From an uncultured Muribaculaceae bacterium (lineage in GTDB: Bacteria; Bacteroidota; Bacteroidia; Bacteroidales; Muribaculaceae): 64,000 nt of DNA. The stretch covers positions 1 to 64,000 of the forward strand of contig CAKTOT010000001.1 of assembly GCA_934590135.1 (NCBI GenBank), given 5' to 3'. This document shows positions 24,316 to 34,011 of this stretch, piece by piece. Made by a program: the position numbers and the translations under genes. The notes under the pieces are model-generated. The model did not search any database and was not told the origin of the DNA. It worked only from the letters and a program-made list of their open reading frames with translations. Each line of letters begins with the position of its first letter. The first letter of the stretch is position 1.

Positions 24316-27300
24316 TTATTTGATGACGATCTTGGTGGCTTTATTGCCTTGACGGCGTACATAGATGCCGGGGGTGAGGTTGTCGGCGTCTACGCGTATG
24401 CCTTGGAGGTTGAAGTACTCAATCTCGGCGTTGTCGCCGTCAACGGTGATGTCGGAGATGGCGTCAGCGACTTCGCCGGCGTACTTGAAGTATCCCAGAC
24501 CTTGTCCGAAGACGTTGGCGTAGATGTTGATGATGCCTTTGCGAGAGCCTTCGACGCCTACGACTACGGTGGACATGTATTGGTTGTTCACGTTTGAGCC
24601 GAAGCCGTTTTCGGGCAGACGTTTGATGGGAGCCGTGGCTTTGGCTACGCCGTTGGTCACGTCAATGATGGCTATTTGTCCGTCTTGCAGGTTGCCGGTT
24701 TTGTAGGTGATGGCGGCGATATACTTCTTGTTGCCTACGGAGAATTGGGCGAAGGCGGTGCCGTAGTTGGAACCGCCGAGGGCTTCCTTGGGCAGGATGT
24801 CTGCGGTAATCTTGCCGGAGGCATCGAACTTGGCTATCTGGTTGTCTTTCTGAACCATCCAGAAGCTGCCGTCGGTGTTGGGATAGATCTTGGAGGCACC
24901 GCGACCTTCGCTGCCGTAAGCATAAGCTTTACCGGAGGCGTCCTTCAGCGCGAGGGTGTGCATATTGTTGTCGCAGCTACCGTTCTTGATTTCGAAGTAT
25001 ACGACTTCGTTGGCTCCGTCTTTGGTGAGCCATACACGGCCGTTGTTGAGCGTTCCGCTGAATGCTACGGAAGCACCGCCGATGATTCCGGCAGCGTCTT
25101 TCTGTACCAGTACGCGCGGTTTGGATGCATCGTTGTCCCAGATGTATACGCGGAGGTTCTGGGCGGCTGTGACGATATTGGAGGCGATGAGCTTGTTGTC
25201 GGCTACAGCGAGACCGCCGAGTTTGCCGAGTGCGCTACCGAGGTCATCCACAGAGAGTGTACCTTTGTGTTTGCCGCTCTTGGCATCGAGGATATTGACG
25301 GCTACGGCGCCCCAGTTTTTGCCGTTGAGCACGTAGAGATTTCCGTTAATCAGGGCGATGTCGCGGTTGGCCGATTCGGAGGTGACGAAGCTGGTCCAGC
25401 TCGGGGTGTTGTTCTTGTTGGTGGAGTATATCCATTCTTCGGAGAGTTTGCCTTGGTTTGCGGCAATGTCTTCCAGCAGGGAGATGGCGGCTTCGCAAGT
25501 GCCGTTGAGGGCTACGGTGACGTTGGTTGCGCCTTGGCTTGACAGCGTGAGGGTAGCCTTGTGCGATCCTTCGGCGGTGGGGGTGTAAGTCACCTTGATT
25601 GTACCGGAGCCGCTGATGCTTGTGTTCGAAAGCTTGAACATATTGGCGTTGGCGCCGCTGAGTGTTGCGGTGATATTGCCTTTGAGATTGGAGCCTTCGA
25701 CCTTGAGGTCTTTATCTACGGCTACGTTCTTCTTGGAGGTGAAGGACAGCGAGCCGGGGTTGGCACTGATTGAGGGATCGGGTTCGCCCGGGCCGGTGAT
25801 GGCCGAGGGGTTCTTGGCCGGCGGATTGCCGTAGGTGTAGTATGCCATACCGTGCTTGGTGGAGAGTACCCATGCTTCCAGGTAGCTGTCGCCATCGGTA
25901 TTGATCATACAATCGCCGGTGCAATTGGAGTTCTTGGAAGTGTCACCGAGGCCGTCGGAGGGGTATTTGCCGTTTTCGGTGGTGTTGGAGTAGTCTCCGG
26001 CATTGTCTCTGACGATGCGCATCTTGGCGCCGGTGTAGTTCTCTGAACCTTCGAATATGAGGTTGATGGCATATTTGCCGCCTTTCCAGTTGAATTCGTG
26101 GTGGCTGGCGCCGAAGGTCTTGGAGGCGCAGGTGTTGACACATTGTACGGTGCATGTTCCGCCGCCGGGATTATTGGTCCATACGGGTTGGCTGCTCTTG
26201 CCGTCTACCCACCATCCGTTGCCTTTGGGGTATGCGCGGGATGTATCGCCGGTCTTCCATTGCTTGCCGTCTTTGAGGACTTTGGTGTTCTTGGCTTCGG
26301 CAATCTTGGTGCCGTTCATGTGGTACTCGACGATGCGGGTGTCGGTGCCGTTGTCGTTGCAGAATGCGATCCAGTAGTCTGAGGGGTATGTGCCGGTAAG
26401 CTCCATACAGTCGCCCAGACGAGTGGCACCCTGTATGTCGGTTGTTGACAGCGCCAGTGTGGGATAGCTGTTGTCGTTGTCCCATGCATATACGCGGAAT
26501 TCTTCGCCTTGTTTGGCAATATTGCAAGCAAGGATTTTGCCGCCGAGGCATTTGACGTCGCAGAGGGTCAGCGTACCGCCTTTGACGATGTCGTTCTTGG
26601 GCAGGAAGCCGAGTTTTTCGCCGGTTTGGGCGTTGAGCACGATGATATCGCTGTGGTTGTATACGCCGTAGAGCTTGCCGTCGTTGTATACAAAGTTGCG
26701 GATGTTGGAGGCGTCGTAGCCTTTGGATTCCTTATTGCCTTTCTTCTCGGAGATGTTCCATTTTTCGGAGAGCTTGCCCAGCGGCGGAGCGGTTACGGTG
26801 GCGGTGATGTTGATTATCTTTTCGAGGCTTCCACTCTTGACCTTAACATAGAGTTTGGATTTTACAGCTGTGCCATTTTCGCCGTATGTGCCGATTTTGT
26901 CGGAGATCTTGAATGTGATGGTGAAAGTGCCGCCGGTTTTTGGCAACGAGCTCACGCTGACGGGGAAACGCCCCGGGGTGTACGATGCAACGGTGATGTC
27001 GCTGCTGAGATCCTTGCCGGTTACCTTAATGGTTGCTGTGGGGTGCTGGTTTTGCTCGCAGGTGAAGTTGACGGACGTGGGGCTGACGGTGAGCGTGGGG
27101 GTGCTGGTCGAGGGCTTGGAGCCGGTGGCTACGCATCCCCAGTAGAATGTGCCGATGTTTTTGTAGCCGTTGCTATATCCGGGCCAGTCATAGGTTGAGT
27201 AACGACCGTCCCAGTTGGGGTAGCTGGCGCCGTTGTAGTCGCCGTAGGGGTCGTGGCAGATAAACGAGCCGGTCTTGGCCCAAGCGCTGGAGCCGTTGGA

Positions 27301-28968
27301 GGCGGCAGCCTGGTTGGTACGGAAACCGAGAACCACGTGGCCGCCGGTGCCGTTCTGCAAGCAGATGGTGTACGGGTCATTGTTGTTGGCCTGGGTGCAG
27401 AATGTGCTCCATGACGAGGCAAAAGAGGAGCTCAGGCCGTTGTTCTGATAGAAGCTGGCCATCATTGTGGCGGGCGAACCCAAGCCCCACATGTATCCGT
27501 AGCCGCCGCCTACCGAGCCGTAGTAGGTCGCGCGTTGCGTGAAAGCATATCCTGTGGAGGAGGTGTAGTCGCGCAGTACTTGCCAGGAGTAGTACACCGT
27601 TCCGACGCCGGAGGCGCGCGATGTTACGGCGACTTTGGACAGCTTGCCGCGCCAGCCGAGGTTCATACAGCAGGACGAGGGAGCGCAGCATACATAGCCG
27701 ACGCTGTAGTTGCCGCTATACGATCCCGGGGTGTCCCATACTTGGTTGATGTAGGGGATGGCGAGAAGGCCTATGTCGTTGCCTTTACGGGAGACGCTGT
27801 ATTGTGCACGCTGTTCGGGCGATAGTTTCCGTGCCTTGGCGTTATTGGCATTGATATCATCGATGGTGGCCATGGGCGCGTCGTTACGCGAGAATCCTTT
27901 GAAGTTGACGATTCTGCTGCTGCCAATCTGCTCGTTTTCGCCGAAGGATACCAGAGATACCGTACGTGCCGGAGCGCCGACGAAGTTGGAGGAGGTGCGA
28001 TAGACGCGTTTTTTCAAGCCGCGCTGTGTGCCTACGGCGTAGGACACTATTAGGGCGTTGCCGTCGGCCAGTACGGCCACGGGGCATGATGCGTCATTGT
28101 CTATGAGTTTGGTGGCATCCGAGCCGTCCCATGCCATACGGTAAGCGGAGGCACCGCTGGAGAGCATTTCGTTGATGCGGTTGACTTGGGTGTAGACAAT
28201 ACTCTTGGAGTCGTCGGTCCAGCTGAAGGATGATACTTCGCCGAGGTCGTGGCGCACCTTGGTGGCGGCGTCCATGGTGAAGAGTTTTCCATTGACGCGC
28301 TGTACGGCCAAACGAGATCCGTCGGGGCTCCATACGGGGTTGTATGCGCCGTCACCGCCGGGGATGGTGACGATATCACCATCGGCGAGGTTCATCATAT
28401 AGAAGTCGCCTTCGATGCTGCCGAAAGCGGCCTGAGTGCCGTCGGGACTGATGTTGACGATGTTTACGTAGAATGGCATGTCGTACTCGCGGCGTTGTCT
28501 GCCGTCGATTTTGCGTACGACAAGTTTTTTGCCGACGGTGTAGCATACGGTGTTATCATCGGCGAAAGAGGGTTGACCGCATTGGTCGGTGTAGCTTTCG
28601 AGGATGATGCTTCGGCCTGTGGTAACGTCAAGCACCATAGGGGCCTGGTCGGTGTTGTTGTTGATACTCTTGTATCCGATGTATTGGCCGTCCTTGCTTG
28701 CATGGATGTACATGCCGACGCCCGGACCGGATACCATGGGGACCATCTTGCCGTTGCGTATCACGGAGATGTCCTTGCCACGATCGGTGGTGACCACGAT
28801 GCCTGCGCGGGTGTTCAGCATATTGCTGACATATCCGTGCGAAGCGGCATCGTAGAAGGTGATGCCTTGCTTGGCTTCGGTGGTGACGGCTGCGGAGGCG
28901 CTGATTGTGGTGGCCAAGGCGGCGGCGATGCCGAAGACACGGAGGCTGAATTTTGCTTTCAGAATCAT
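24316..28968 (-). CDS. Giant secreted C39-like peptidase with beta-propellers and sorting domain
   Basis: This 1550-residue protein has a signal peptide (about 1-27). A TolB/WD40-like propeller at about 45-330 includes NPVWSPDGSRLAVQRV. A papain-like peptidase_C39_2-type domain spans about 400-620: PYINQVWDTPG, then the likely nucleophile Cys in YVCCAPSSCCMNLGW (family pattern CGPxS), His in GTGGHVVLGFR, and Asp in CHDPYGDYNG. Ig-like domains near 640-740 and 1085-1175 (SFTSKKNVAVDKDLKVEG) flank two further propeller-like blocks. A C-terminal sorting domain (EYFNLQGIRVDADNL to ATKIVIK) resembles type IX secretion signals. It probably acts outside the cell as a cysteine peptidase; the substrate is unknown. 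Its C-terminus is nearly identical to that of the LRR-propeller protein at 41611-44940. Confidence 0.8.
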   Translation of the reverse strand: MILKAKFSLRVFGIAAALATTISASAAVTTEAKQGITFYDAASHGYVSNMLNTRAGIVVTTDRGKDISVIRNGKMVPMVSGPGVGMYIHASKDGQYIGYKSINNNTDQAPMVLDVTTGRSIILESYTDQCGQPSFADDNTVCYTVGKKLVVRKIDGRQRREYDMPFYVNIVNISPDGTQAAFGSIEGDFYMMNLADGDIVTIPGGDGAYNPVWSPDGSRLAVQRVNGKLFTMDAATKVRHDLGEVSSFSWTDDSKSIVYTQVNRINEMLSSGASAYRMAWDGSDATKLIDNDASCPVAVLADGNALIVSYAVGTQRGLKKRVYRTSSNFVGAPARTVSLVSFGENEQIGSSRIVNFKGFSRNDAPMATIDDINANNAKARKLSPEQRAQYSVSRKGNDIGLLAIPYINQVWDTPGSYSGNYSVGYVCCAPSSCCMNLGWRGKLSKVAVTSRASGVGTVYYSWQVLRDYTSSTGYAFTQRATYYGSVGGGYGYMWGLGSPATMMASFYQNNGLSSSFASSWSTFCTQANNNDPYTICLQNGTGGHVVLGFRTNQAAASNGSSAWAKTGSFICHDPYGDYNGASYPNWDGRYSTYDWPGYSNGYKNIGTFYWGCVATGSKPSTSTPTLTVSPTSVNFTCEQNQHPTATIKVTGKDLSSDITVASYTPGRFPVSVSSLPKTGGTFTITFKISDKIGTYGENGTAVKSKLYVKVKSGSLEKIINITATVTAPPLGKLSEKWNISEKKGNKESKGYDASNIRNFVYNDGKLYGVYNHSDIIVLNAQTGEKLGFLPKNDIVKGGTLTLCDVKCLGGKILACNIAKQGEEFRVYAWDNDNSYPTLALSTTDIQGATRLGDCMELTGTYPSDYWIAFCNDNGTDTRIVEYHMNGTKIAEAKNTKVLKDGKQWKTGDTSRAYPKGNGWWVDGKSSQPVWTNNPGGGTCTVQCVNTCASKTFGASHHEFNWKGGKYAINLIFEGSENYTGAKMRIVRDNAGDYSNTTENGKYPSDGLGDTSKNSNCTGDCMINTDGDSYLEAWVLSTKHGMAYYTYGNPPAKNPSAITGPGEPDPSISANPGSLSFTSKKNVAVDKDLKVEGSNLKGNITATLSGANANMFKLSNTSISGSGTIKVTYTPTAEGSHKATLTLSSQGATNVTVALNGTCEAAISLLEDIAANQGKLSEEWIYSTNKNNTPSWTSFVTSESANRDIALINGNLYVLNGKNWGAVAVNILDAKSGKHKGTLSVDDLGSALGKLGGLAVADNKLIASNIVTAAQNLRVYIWDNDASKPRVLVQKDAAGIIGGASVAFSGTLNNGRVWLTKDGANEVVYFEIKNGSCDNNMHTLALKDASGKAYAYGSEGRGASKIYPNTDGSFWMVQKDNQIAKFDASGKITADILPKEALGGSNYGTAFAQFSVGNKKYIAAITYKTGNLQDGQIAIIDVTNGVAKATAPIKRLPENGFGSNVNNQYMSTVVVGVEGSRKGIINIYANVFGQGLGYFKYAGEVADAISDITVDGDNAEIEYFNLQGIRVDADNLTPGIYVRRQGNKATKIVIK

Positions 28969-29188
28969 AAGATGCTGGTTGTTAGGATTGTTTGTATATT
29001 AGGTTGATATATTCAATCGAATGTGTGCGTCCGAAGCGTTCTTTCTCCGGATGCTGAGATGCTGTGGTCTTGAAGGTGTCTGTGTTGGTTTTTGCCGGAT
29101 AAAGACGTCGGCTCAAGAGGCTGTGGCTTCGCGGTCGTTTCATGGCGGTGCGGACAATAACAACTGTCGGAAGTAACAGGGGGTTCGG

Positions 29189-29206
29189 TCACAATAATAA
29201 TTGTGA
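29189..29206. promoter_or_regulatory. Inverted repeat in the leader of the peptidase gene
   Basis: TCACAAT (29189-29195) and ATTGTGA (29200-29206) form a 7-bp inverted repeat with a four-base spacer. It could be an operator or small hairpin in the long leader (28969-29307), which otherwise shows no gene. Confidence 0.35.
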
Positions 29207-29307
29207 ATATCATAGAATGCAGACTGCGTATGCTTGATGTGCAGTGCTTTGCGACTGAAGCCGCAGCGTATGCCGATCTCTGTCGGGACAAGTGACAACA
29301 TACGGCA

Positions 29308-29367
29308 CAAAGTTACGCATTTTTTCACGTAGTTGGCTGTGATTTTCGTAAAAAATGCGTTACTTTG
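29308..29367. promoter_or_regulatory. Symmetric divergent promoter region
   Basis: CAAAGTTACGCATTTTTT (29308-29325) is mirrored by AAAAAATGCGTTACTTTG (29350-29367), 17 of 18 positions complementary, with a 24-base spacer. The minus-strand copy contains TAACTTTG (peptidase gene, leader about 330 bases) and the plus-strand copy contains TTACTTTG (phosphoribosyltransferase gene). Confidence 0.6.
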
Positions 29368-29387
29368 CACAAATATTATTAGAAAAA

Positions 29388-30005
29388 ATGGATTTCGAAT
29401 TGGATATGCGAGTTCTGACCCTCGACATGGGCGTGGTCGAGTGGTGCGGTCGCGAGCTTGAGACTAAGGCTCGGGATTTTGACCCGGAGTTGATTATAGC
29501 CATTGCGCGCGGCGGTGTCACCTTTGCCAAGTATATGTTTGAAGATGTCCCGCACTTGGACGTAGATATACATCGTCCGTCGACAAAATGGAAGCGCAAG
29601 ATGCGTTCGCTGATGCGGATGACGCGTTTTCTGCCTCGATGGATAGGTGATGAATTGCGCATAGTAGAGGCCAAGCGTCTGGCCAAGCACAAGCCGCGTG
29701 CCATAGTGGCGACACCCGAGGCGGTGAAGGAGATGCTGGATGCGGCTCAGTACGCCACGCGTATCTTGGTGGTGGACGATGCCGTCGATTCGGGAGCTAC
29801 GCTTCGTGCCGTTTTTGATGCCTTGAAGGATTGCGGCGCCGAGGTTCGCGGTGCATCCATAGCCTTGACTCGCCCCGACCCGGTGGCTTTTCCGTATTAC
29901 CATATTTTCCAACCGGGGACGCTGGTGCGTTTTCCGTGGTCTGCCGACGCACGCCGACGCCAGCTTACGCCGCGATATATGCAATGGCAACAAAAACGGA
30001 AATAG
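29388..30005 (+). CDS. Phosphoribosyltransferase-domain protein
   Basis: This 205-residue protein has the PRTase type I signature RILVVDDAVDSGATLRAVFDAL (split: ILVVDDAVDSGAT near residue 127) for binding PRPP, and an upstream ELIIAIARGGVTFAKYM segment. An unusual basic, methionine-rich stretch (KWKRKMRSLMRMTRFLPRWIG) replaces the usual hood. The substrate cannot be named; purine-type PRTases are the nearest relatives. I prefer the ATG at 29388 because the frame's earlier ATG (29355) lies within the promoter-like TTACTTTG segment. Its 3' end overlaps the HAD gene by 22 bases, so the two are translationally coupled and may act on one metabolite. Confidence 0.78.
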   Translation: MDFELDMRVLTLDMGVVEWCGRELETKARDFDPELIIAIARGGVTFAKYMFEDVPHLDVDIHRPSTKWKRKMRSLMRMTRFLPRWIGDELRIVEAKRLAKHKPRAIVATPEAVKEMLDAAQYATRILVVDDAVDSGATLRAVFDALKDCGAEVRGASIALTRPDPVAFPYYHIFQPGTLVRFPWSADARRRQLTPRYMQWQQKRK

Positions 30006-30580
30006 ACATTTACGACTTGGATGAGACACTGTTGCGCGGCAACAGCACTCGTCTGTTTCTGGATACGCTGCTGCGTGTGTCCTTTCGACGTTGGCAGACG
30101 TTCACGTGGTTACGCACGGCCATGGCGGCTGCGTTGCGCCTGTCGCGAGCCATAAGCCATCGTCGTTACAAGTGGTTGCTGTGGCATGCTGCCACCGGGC
30201 TGTCGCAAGGTGCCGCCGCCGATTTTCGCGAAGAGTATGCACGTCGTTTTATGAAGATGCTGCGTCCGTCAATTCTGAAGGCTTTAGAGCGGTCGCGTCG
30301 CGACCGACACCATGTCTTGATTGCCACGGCTGCGTATGTCGAGGTGCCGGATCTGCTGCACGATCTTATAGACGGTTCGGTGGCCACAGAGACGGCGACA
30401 GTGGCCAAATATAGAGATTATGTGGAATGTCGTGGAAACGAAAAGGCACGTCGTGCACTCCGATATGTCGAGGAACGCGATGCCACAGTCAGCATCATTT
30501 ACACCGACGGCAAGGATGACGCTCCACTGATGGCCGCCTTCCCCAAATCGTTGCATTGCATAGTTTTGCCTAACAGCTGA
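29984..30580 (+). CDS. HAD-superfamily phosphatase (SerB-like)
   Basis: This 198-residue haloacid dehalogenase-type phosphatase shows motif I YDLDETLL (nucleophile Asp near residue 10), motif II IATAAYVEVP (Thr), a lysine in VAKYRDYVECRGNEKA, and motif IV TDGKDDAPLM. It resembles the phosphoserine phosphatase/HAD-IB subfamily. The cap region is strongly basic (RRWQTFTWLRTAM, LSRAISHRRYKW). It overlaps the upstream phosphoribosyltransferase gene by 22 bases. Its 3' end overlaps the convergent menA gene by 11 bases. The substrate is unknown. Confidence 0.82.
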   Translation: MATKTEIDIYDLDETLLRGNSTRLFLDTLLRVSFRRWQTFTWLRTAMAAALRLSRAISHRRYKWLLWHAATGLSQGAAADFREEYARRFMKMLRPSILKALERSRRDRHHVLIATAAYVEVPDLLHDLIDGSVATETATVAKYRDYVECRGNEKARRALRYVEERDATVSIIYTDGKDDAPLMAAFPKSLHCIVLPNS

Positions 30581-31535
30581 CGACGACAGCCACGATTACA
30601 AACCCCAGTGCGTAGGCCAGCATCAAGGCTGCCGTGGCGCCCAAGAGGGGATTGAGTCGAGCGCCGCGCCGTACGCTCAGTATTGCCCAAAGTAGTGTGT
30701 GTATGGCGGCATAGGCCACCGGAACAACCCAAGCAGCACCGCCGATAGCGGCCCACAGCGGCGACATAAGCAGCACCGCTCCCCATCCGCACAGAAGGTA
30801 TAGTATTGATGTCACTCGGCGACCCAAGACTACGGCCAGGGTGTGCTTGGCCACGGCGCGGTCGTCGTCTCGGTCGCGGTAGTTGTTGACGATAAGGACA
30901 TTGGCACCCATGAGACCGATAGCTACGGATCCGCGAAAGACATTCGCATCAAAGGCTCCGGCTTGGACGTAGTATGTCAGATTGACGGGGATGATGCCGA
31001 AAAATGCTATGACGGCCACTTCGCCCAGACAGTGTCGGGAAAGCGGCCATGGTCCGGCGCTGTAAGCCAGTGCGGCCGCAGCTATGCCTATTCCGGCGGG
31101 CACAAGCCACCATCCTCCCCAATACACCAGACACAACCCGATGGCGCATGCGCAGGCCAGTACGGCGTAAGTGGCTACGGCCATGGCTCGCGGGGTGATG
31201 TCGCCTTCGGTGACGCCGCGGCGCGGCCCTTGGCGTCCGCGTCGATCGAGCCCGGCACGAAAGTCGTAATATTCGTTGGCAAAATTCGAGGCTATCTGCG
31301 CCAGTATTGCAAATATCAGGCACAGCAACGCTTGCGCCGGGCCGAAGGTGCCGTGTAGTATCGCATAGGCACAGGCTGCGCATACTCCGGAGACGGATAC
31401 GGGCAGTGTCCGCAGGCGCATGGCTTCTACCCAGCAGGCTACGGCCGAGCGGCGGCGTGTGTCGGCAGGTGCTTCGGCGGTGTGTATGTCGGCGTTATCT
31501 CCTTTGACGCTTTTGTTTGTATTGTCGCAAGTCAT
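30570..31535 (-). CDS. menA: 1,4-dihydroxy-2-naphthoate polyprenyltransferase
   Basis: This 321-residue UbiA-family integral membrane protein attaches the polyprenyl chain in menaquinone synthesis. Two prenyl-diphosphate-binding motifs are visible, NFANEYYDFRAGLD and NNYRDRDDDRAVAKHTLAV, with about eight hydrophobic segments. The frame is open 28 codons further up to 31619; I take the ATG at 31535 (MTCDNTNK), which leaves a short polar N-terminus. An 84-base gap follows obg on the same strand. Its end overlaps the convergent HAD gene by 11 bases. Confidence 0.9.
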   Translation of the reverse strand: MTCDNTNKSVKGDNADIHTAEAPADTRRRSAVACWVEAMRLRTLPVSVSGVCAACAYAILHGTFGPAQALLCLIFAILAQIASNFANEYYDFRAGLDRRGRQGPRRGVTEGDITPRAMAVATYAVLACACAIGLCLVYWGGWWLVPAGIGIAAAALAYSAGPWPLSRHCLGEVAVIAFFGIIPVNLTYYVQAGAFDANVFRGSVAIGLMGANVLIVNNYRDRDDDRAVAKHTLAVVLGRRVTSILYLLCGWGAVLLMSPLWAAIGGAAWVVPVAYAAIHTLLWAILSVRRGARLNPLLGATAALMLAYALGFVIVAVVVSC

Positions 31536-31619
31536 ATTTGTGTCAGTGATGCAGGGAGGCTTTCCCGAGCGGATGTCCCTATGGGGCGTTGTCTCACAGT
31601 CGGATATAAGTCTGCACAA

Positions 31620-32864
31620 TCAGCCTTTGTCGTCGCTGTCGTCGCTGTCGGGTATGAAGTTTTCGTCCATGGCGGCGGCTTCGTCCCACGCCTCGGGGCT
31701 GATAGTGCGCAGGTCTTCGCCTTCGTCCTCGTATTCGTCGGCGAAGTAGTAGCGATACTCCGGGTCTACGTAGTCGGCATTATTGGCGAAAATGAAGGCG
31801 TCTTCCTGCGGGTCGCGATGACTCTCGTCGAGGTCGCGGGTGGCAATACCGGGCGTAGCCAGGCGGTTGGCGTCATCGGTGACGGCGCGCCACAGCATAT
31901 CTTTGAGCTCGGTGATACCTTGGCCGGTGACGGCGCTGATAAATACGTGTGGGATATCCGCCGGCAGTGTCTCGGATATGGCTTGCATCAATTCATCGTC
32001 CAGCATGTCGCTTTTGCTGACGGCCAATACGCGGTGTTTGTCCACCAACTGGGGGTTGAATTGCTGCAGTTCGCGCAACAGGATGTTGTATTGCTCGGTG
32101 ATGTCATCGGCGTCGGCCGGGACCATAAATAGCAGTACGGCGTTGCGCTCGATGTGCCTCAAAAAGCGCAGTCCCAGGCCGCGACCTTCGCTGGCGCCCT
32201 CGATGATGCCAGGAATGTCGGCCATGACAAAGGAGCGTCCGTCGCGATATTCGACGATGCCCAACTGAGGTTCCATGGTTGTGAACGGATAGTCGGCAAT
32301 CTTGGGGCGGGCGGCGCTGACGGCGCTTAGCAGTGTCGATTTGCCGGCATTGGGGAAACCTACAAGACCTACATCGGCCAGCAGTTTGAGTTCGAGTACG
32401 ATGTTTTTTTCGATGCCGGGTTCGCCGGGTTGGGCGTGTCGCGGCGTGCGGTTGGTGGCGCTTTTGAAGTGCCAGTTGCCCAGGCCGCCTCGACCGCCGC
32501 GCAACAGCTTGACTTGTTGTTCGTCATCGCGCACTTCGGCCAGATATTGACCGGTGTCGGCATCGTAGACGACGGTGCCGCAGGGGACGTTGATGATGAC
32601 GTCCTCGCCGTCGCAACCGCTGCTGCGGTTTTCGGAGCCGCGTTGGCCGTCGCCGGCAAATATATGGCGTCTGAATTTGAGCGGCAATAGAGTCCACATG
32701 TGTCTGTCGCCGCGCAATATGATGTGTCCGCCACGTCCGCCGTCGCCGCCGTCAGGTCCGCCCTTGGGGACGTATTTGGCGCGATGAAAGTGCAGCGAGC
32801 CGGCTCCGCCTTTGCCGGAGCGACATTGTATTTTTACGTAGTCTATGAAATTTGATTCGGGCAT
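31620..32864 (-). CDS. obg: Obg/CgtA GTPase
   Basis: This 414-residue GTPase acts in 50S ribosome assembly and the stress response. The N-terminal glycine-rich Obg fold is clear ([34 protein letters not shown]). The G domain has GFPNAGKST, the DIPGII G3 motif and a SKSD form of G4. The C-terminus is long and acidic ([19 protein letters not shown]), as in some Obg proteins. It lies 46 bases after the PtmE-like gene on the same strand, so it may be carried by the sugar operon, an unusual neighbour for obg. Confidence 0.95.
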   Translation of the reverse strand: MPESNFIDYVKIQCRSGKGGAGSLHFHRAKYVPKGGPDGGDGGRGGHIILRGDRHMWTLLPLKFRRHIFAGDGQRGSENRSSGCDGEDVIINVPCGTVVYDADTGQYLAEVRDDEQQVKLLRGGRGGLGNWHFKSATNRTPRHAQPGEPGIEKNIVLELKLLADVGLVGFPNAGKSTLLSAVSAARPKIADYPFTTMEPQLGIVEYRDGRSFVMADIPGIIEGASEGRGLGLRFLRHIERNAVLLFMVPADADDITEQYNILLRELQQFNPQLVDKHRVLAVSKSDMLDDELMQAISETLPADIPHVFISAVTGQGITELKDMLWRAVTDDANRLATPGIATRDLDESHRDPQEDAFIFANNADYVDPEYRYYFADEYEDEGEDLRTISPEAWDEAAAMDENFIPDSDDSDDKG

Positions 32865-32910
32865 ATCGTGTCTTGTTTGTATAGTTGTGTGTGTCTGCCA
32901 ACGCCGTTTG

Positions 32911-34011
32911 TCATCCCATACGGCTGTCGTTGAGGCGTCGGTGGTTTTCCATCAGTCGGCAGGCTTGGGCAAAGTCGGCGGGGGTGCCTATGTCCATCCA
33001 GATGCCGTCCACGGGGTAGTAGGTGACGCGTCGGCCCGAGGCTATGGCATCGGCCACGAGGTCGGTGGCATCGGTACGGCGTGAGGCATCGAGTGAGGTG
33101 AGCAAGTCGTTGGATATGAGGTATATTCCGGCGTTGGCGTAGTGGGTATACGATGGCTTTTCTTCGATACCGTGTACCATGCCGGCATCGTCTGCGGCAA
33201 GTATGGCAAAGGGCACGGAGACTTGGTAGGATATGGCGGCTATGGTGATGTCGGCGTCGGTGTCTATGTGCCGCAGGTACATTTGCTCGAAGGATACGGT
33301 GGTGAGCAGGTCGCTGTTCATGACCAGTGTCGTTCCGCCGGGAGCGTGGTCTACGAGCGCGGCGGCGCCTATGGTGCCCATGGGGAATGTCTCGCGGATG
33401 CAGCGTACGCGCACGCCCTCGGGGGCGTTGGCGCCCTCGGCAAAGTGCGCGTCCAATTGTTCGGCCAGGTATCCCGTGGTGACGGTGATGTCGGTGATGC
33501 CGGCGGCGGCCAGTGCCTCGATGTTGTAGTCGATGATGGCGCGGTCGCCCACGTGCAGCAGCGGCTTGGGGGTGTCATTGGTGAGCGGACGCAGTCGCTC
33601 GCCTTTGCCTCCGGCCATAAGTATGGCGCTGACAGGTAGGCAGGTGGAGGTGCGACGCAGGTCGATGATGCGAAGTAGGCGTTTGGTGCTGTCCAGCACC
33701 GGCACCAGTGTGATGCCGCGGCTGCGCATCCGGGCTATTTGGCGCACATCGGGGCGTGTCTCGGCGTCAATGTACCCAAATCCGGTATGTGCGGCTTCGG
33801 TGACCGGGGCGTCTGTGCCTATGCCTTCGCATAGGGCGCGACGTATATCGCCGTCGGTGAGCGTTCCGATGACGGCGCCGCCGGCATCGACTACAAAGAG
33901 GGTCATGGCTTCGCCGGAGAGTCGGTTGAGGCGTTGCAGGGCCGTAAGTATGGGCGCTTGCGCGTCTATGATATGGCGCTGTATATCGGTCGGGGATACT
34001 GGCGTATTCAT
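32911..34011 (-). CDS. CBS-domain nucleotidyltransferase (PtmE-like)
   Basis: This 366-residue protein has an N-terminal pair of CBS domains (about residues 1-120: [23 protein letters not shown], split here as one conserved stretch). An NTP-transferase domain follows, with [22 protein letters not shown] (the GG-x-G-x-RL and PKP motifs). This layout matches PtmE, the glucosamine-1-phosphate guanylyltransferase of Campylobacter legionaminic acid synthesis. The guanylyl specificity here is inference. The ATG at 34011 overlaps the stop of the CMP-sugar synthetase gene (ATGA), and upstream open frame is not used. Other CBS-sugar nucleotidyltransferases, such as mannose-1-phosphate types, remain possible. 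Confidence 0.82.
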   Translation of the reverse strand: MNTPVSPTDIQRHIIDAQAPILTALQRLNRLSGEAMTLFVVDAGGAVIGTLTDGDIRRALCEGIGTDAPVTEAAHTGFGYIDAETRPDVRQIARMRSRGITLVPVLDSTKRLLRIIDLRRTSTCLPVSAILMAGGKGERLRPLTNDTPKPLLHVGDRAIIDYNIEALAAAGITDITVTTGYLAEQLDAHFAEGANAPEGVRVRCIRETFPMGTIGAAALVDHAPGGTTLVMNSDLLTTVSFEQMYLRHIDTDADITIAAISYQVSVPFAILAADDAGMVHGIEEKPSYTHYANAGIYLISNDLLTSLDASRRTDATDLVADAIASGRRVTYYPVDGIWMDIGTPADFAQACRLMENHRRLNDSRMG

